Under the pieces are notes generated by a model. It was given only the letters and a program-made list of their open reading frames with translations. It was not told the origin of the DNA and made no database searches. Below, piece after piece: positions 14,940 through 16,213 of a stretch of DNA of 16,213 nucleotides. The DNA is from DATLZC01 sp037444005 (GTDB taxonomy: Bacteria; Chloroflexota; Dehalococcoidia; DSTF01; JACRBR01). The first letter of the stretch is position 1. Each line of letters begins with the position of its first letter. A program made the translations under genes and the position numbers. The stretch is taken from NCBI GenBank assembly GCA_037444005.1, contig JBBING010000051.1, forward strand, positions 1 through 16,213. Direction: 5' to 3'.

Positions 14940-15812
14940 GTGCAGCACGAGCCCGCAGTCCTCTACCGCGTCGACGGGCCCATCGCCCGCCTCATCCTCA
15001 ACCGCCCGGAGCGGCTCAACGCCATCAACGGGCGGATGATCGCCGACCTCGAAGACGGCGTTCGAAGGGCCAACGACGACCCCGCGGTGCGCGTGATCGT
15101 CCTCGCGGGCGCGGGCCGGGCGTTCTGCGCGGGATACGACCTCGAGACCGGCACGCGCGCCGAGGCGCAGGTGGAGGAGCGCCGCGGCGGGCTGTGGGAC
15201 CCGGTGGAGGACTACCGCATGATGTCCCGCAACGTGCGCGCGTTCATGAGCCTGTGGCAGAGCCCGAAGCCCGTCATCTCCCAGGTCCACGGTTGGTGCG
15301 TGGGCGGAGGTACGGACATGGCGCTTTGCTCCGACCTCATCTTCATGGCGGAGGACGCCTACATCGGTTACCCGCCCGCGCGCATCTGGGGAACCCCCAC
15401 CACGGTCATGTGGGTGTACCGTCTCGGCCTCGAGCACGCCAAGCGGTATATGCTGACCGGCGACGCCATCGACGCGCGCACAGCGGAGCGCATCGGGCTC
15501 GTGAGCGCGGCGGTGCCGGCGGGCAGCCTGGATCGGGAAGTCGACACCTTCGCGCGCCGGCTCGCCGAAATCCCGGAGAACCAGCTCGTCATGAACAAGC
15601 TGCTGGTCAATCAAGCCTACGAGAACATGGGCCTGCGGACGTCGCAAATCCTGGGTACGGTGTTCGACGGCATCGCCCGGCACACGCCGGAAGGCATCGC
15701 CTGGCGAGATCTGGCGATGCGCGAGGGCTTCCGTGAGGCGGTGCGGCGCCGCGACCGTCCCCACGGCGACTACGGAGAGCGTCCGGGAGGCTCCTCCTCC
15801 CGCCGCACGTAG
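14940..15812 (+). CDS. Crotonase/enoyl-CoA hydratase family protein
   Basis: Crotonase-fold enzymes act on acyl-CoA thioesters through an oxyanion hole. The 290-residue product shows VDGPIARLILNRPERLNAIN at the N terminus, the CoA and oxyanion segments AFCAGYDL (61-68) and VHGWCVGGGTDMALCSD (116-132), and IGYPPARIWG (142-151). The two glutamates of true enoyl-CoA hydratases are not conserved: D126 stands at the first and P146/A147 at the second, so the reaction is uncertain. The GYPP-R pattern recalls, from memory, actinobacterial crotonase paralogs. The GTG at 14940 has a perfect GGAGGTGA at 14929-14936. It is probably a separate transcription unit from the dcw cluster. Its last 43 bp overlap a convergent gene. 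Confidence 0.9.
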   Translation: MQHEPAVLYRVDGPIARLILNRPERLNAINGRMIADLEDGVRRANDDPAVRVIVLAGAGRAFCAGYDLETGTRAEAQVEERRGGLWDPVEDYRMMSRNVRAFMSLWQSPKPVISQVHGWCVGGGTDMALCSDLIFMAEDAYIGYPPARIWGTPTTVMWVYRLGLEHAKRYMLTGDAIDARTAERIGLVSAAVPAGSLDREVDTFARRLAEIPENQLVMNKLLVNQAYENMGLRTSQILGTVFDGIARHTPEGIAWRDLAMREGFREAVRRRDRPHGDYGERPGGSSSRRT

Positions 15813-16120
15813 AGCGTGACCGCCCGGCGGAGCGCCGCCGCCATCGACGCGCTCCACTCGCGAATGCGGTACGACCGTTCGTCCACGATAAAGACTTCGG
15901 CGGGCGCCGGCGACGCCGCCTCGATGGCGCGCACCAGGTCCGCCTCGGCCGTTCGGTCGCGACGCGCGAGGACGGCCAGCCACTGCCGGACTTCGGAGGA
16001 TTCGGTCTCGGAGGCGCCGGGATTCAGAAGCAGCAGCCGGGTCACGAGGGGATGCGCCGCGGCGAGGCCAGCGGCGACGTCGCGAAGGCGCTCGATCTCC
16101 GAGGGCGCGGTCACGGACAC
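15770..16120 (-). CDS. Hypothetical protein, convergent with the crotonase gene
   Basis: I do not recognise this 116-residue protein. It is predicted soluble, with an acidic and Arg-rich helical character and no signal peptide. Its most structured-looking segments are AAHPLVTRLLLLNPG (21-35) and AEVFIVDERSYRIREWSAS (74-92), which read like alternating beta strands and helices. Codon third positions are mostly G/C, like the neighbouring genes, and this supports real coding. The GTG at 16120 has GAGGCGG 6 bp upstream; GTG at 16114 is an alternative. Its last 43 bp overlap the 3' end of the crotonase gene on the other strand. The right terminal repeat begins 39 bp upstream, so its promoter may be in or beyond the repeat. 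Confidence 0.6.
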   Translation of the reverse strand: MSVTAPSEIERLRDVAAGLAAAHPLVTRLLLLNPGASETESSEVRQWLAVLARRDRTAEADLVRAIEAASPAPAEVFIVDERSYRIREWSASMAAALRRAVTLYVRREEEPPGRSP

Positions 16121-16159
16121 ATCGTACCGCCTCGCGTGGGCGTTGCGCCGCGGTTCGAT

Positions 16160-16212
16160 TGAGCTGGTCCAGATAGATCCCGTACACCACACTAGAGATG
16201 AGGCGGGGTAGG
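16160..16212. repeat. Right copy of 53-bp terminal inverted repeat
   Basis: This is the exact reverse complement of bases 1-53. It lies upstream of the minus-strand hypothetical gene, whereas the left copy lies downstream of trmD, so its position relative to genes differs between copies. One extra base (16213) follows it. No target-site duplication can be tested, because both copies touch the window ends. Confidence 0.9.
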
Positions 16213-16213
16213 T

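Noticed and set aside
15816..16211. A 131-codon plus-strand frame opposite the small hypothetical gene.
   Set aside because: It is Ser/Arg/Ala-rich and low in complexity, has no visible family motif, and is antisense to a frame with better codon use and a ribosome binding site.
16160..16212. The repeat read as protein (ELVQIDPVHHTRDEAG) recalls the QIDPV motif of YcaQ-like winged-helix proteins.
   Set aside because: The frame runs straight into a stop, the preceding codons differ at the two ends and look random, and both copies sit outside the supported genes. The resemblance is too short.
1..16213. The whole window as a composite transposon bounded by inverted repeats.
   Set aside because: There is no transposase, integrase or resolvase, the content is essential housekeeping genes, and target-site duplications cannot be examined. 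A contig ending in a dispersed repeat is simpler.

Overview
The window is a bacterial chromosomal segment of high GC content (about 70% by eye, with strong G/C preference at third codon positions). Most of it is a division and cell wall (dcw) cluster. Gene order is mraZ-rsmH-ftsL-ftsI-murD-ftsW-murG-murC-murB-ftsQ-ftsA-ftsZ. FtsA together with FtsZ argues against most Actinobacteria. The murC-murB-ftsQ order, the FtsW N-terminal region and the MurG acceptor-side motif resemble, from memory, Chloroflexota-type sequences. This assignment is tentative because no search was possible. The 53-bp inverted repeat at the two ends suggests a metagenomic contig that stops at a dispersed repeat.

Layout. 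1-66: left repeat and 3' flank of trmD. 67-1328 (minus strand): a mogA/moaB-family gene followed by trmD, transcribed leftward. 1329-1616: divergent control region with three TGGG-box arrays and a TTGACA promoter, the presumed MraZ operator. 1617-12174: mraZ to ftsQ on the plus strand, very compact; mraZ/rsmH, ftsW/murG, murG/murC, murC/murB and murB/ftsQ overlap by 4-8 bp. 12191-14662: ftsA and ftsZ, separated by a 141-bp structured leader. 14663-14939: a non-coding stretch dense in hairpins. 14940-15812: a crotonase-family gene unrelated to the cluster. 15770-16120 (minus strand): a small unknown protein convergent with the crotonase gene and overlapping it. 16160-16212: right copy of the terminal repeat.

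How the genes work together. MurB, MurC and MurD make the early UDP-MurNAc-peptide precursors. MurG makes lipid II. FtsW polymerises it and FtsI cross-links it at the septum. FtsL and FtsQ scaffold those enzymes. FtsZ and FtsA form the cytoplasmic ring. RsmH methylates 16S rRNA, and MraZ probably represses the whole unit through the upstream boxes. The murE, murF and mraY genes that usually sit between ftsI and murD are absent; a 41-bp AT-richer junction takes their place. That junction carries a dyad centred on the murD start codon.

There is no CRISPR array, no tRNA or rRNA gene, and no recognisable transposase. No clearly new multi-gene system is visible. The most unusual material is non-coding: the MraZ operator architecture, the murD junction, the ftsZ leader, the hairpin cluster after ftsZ, and the terminal repeat.
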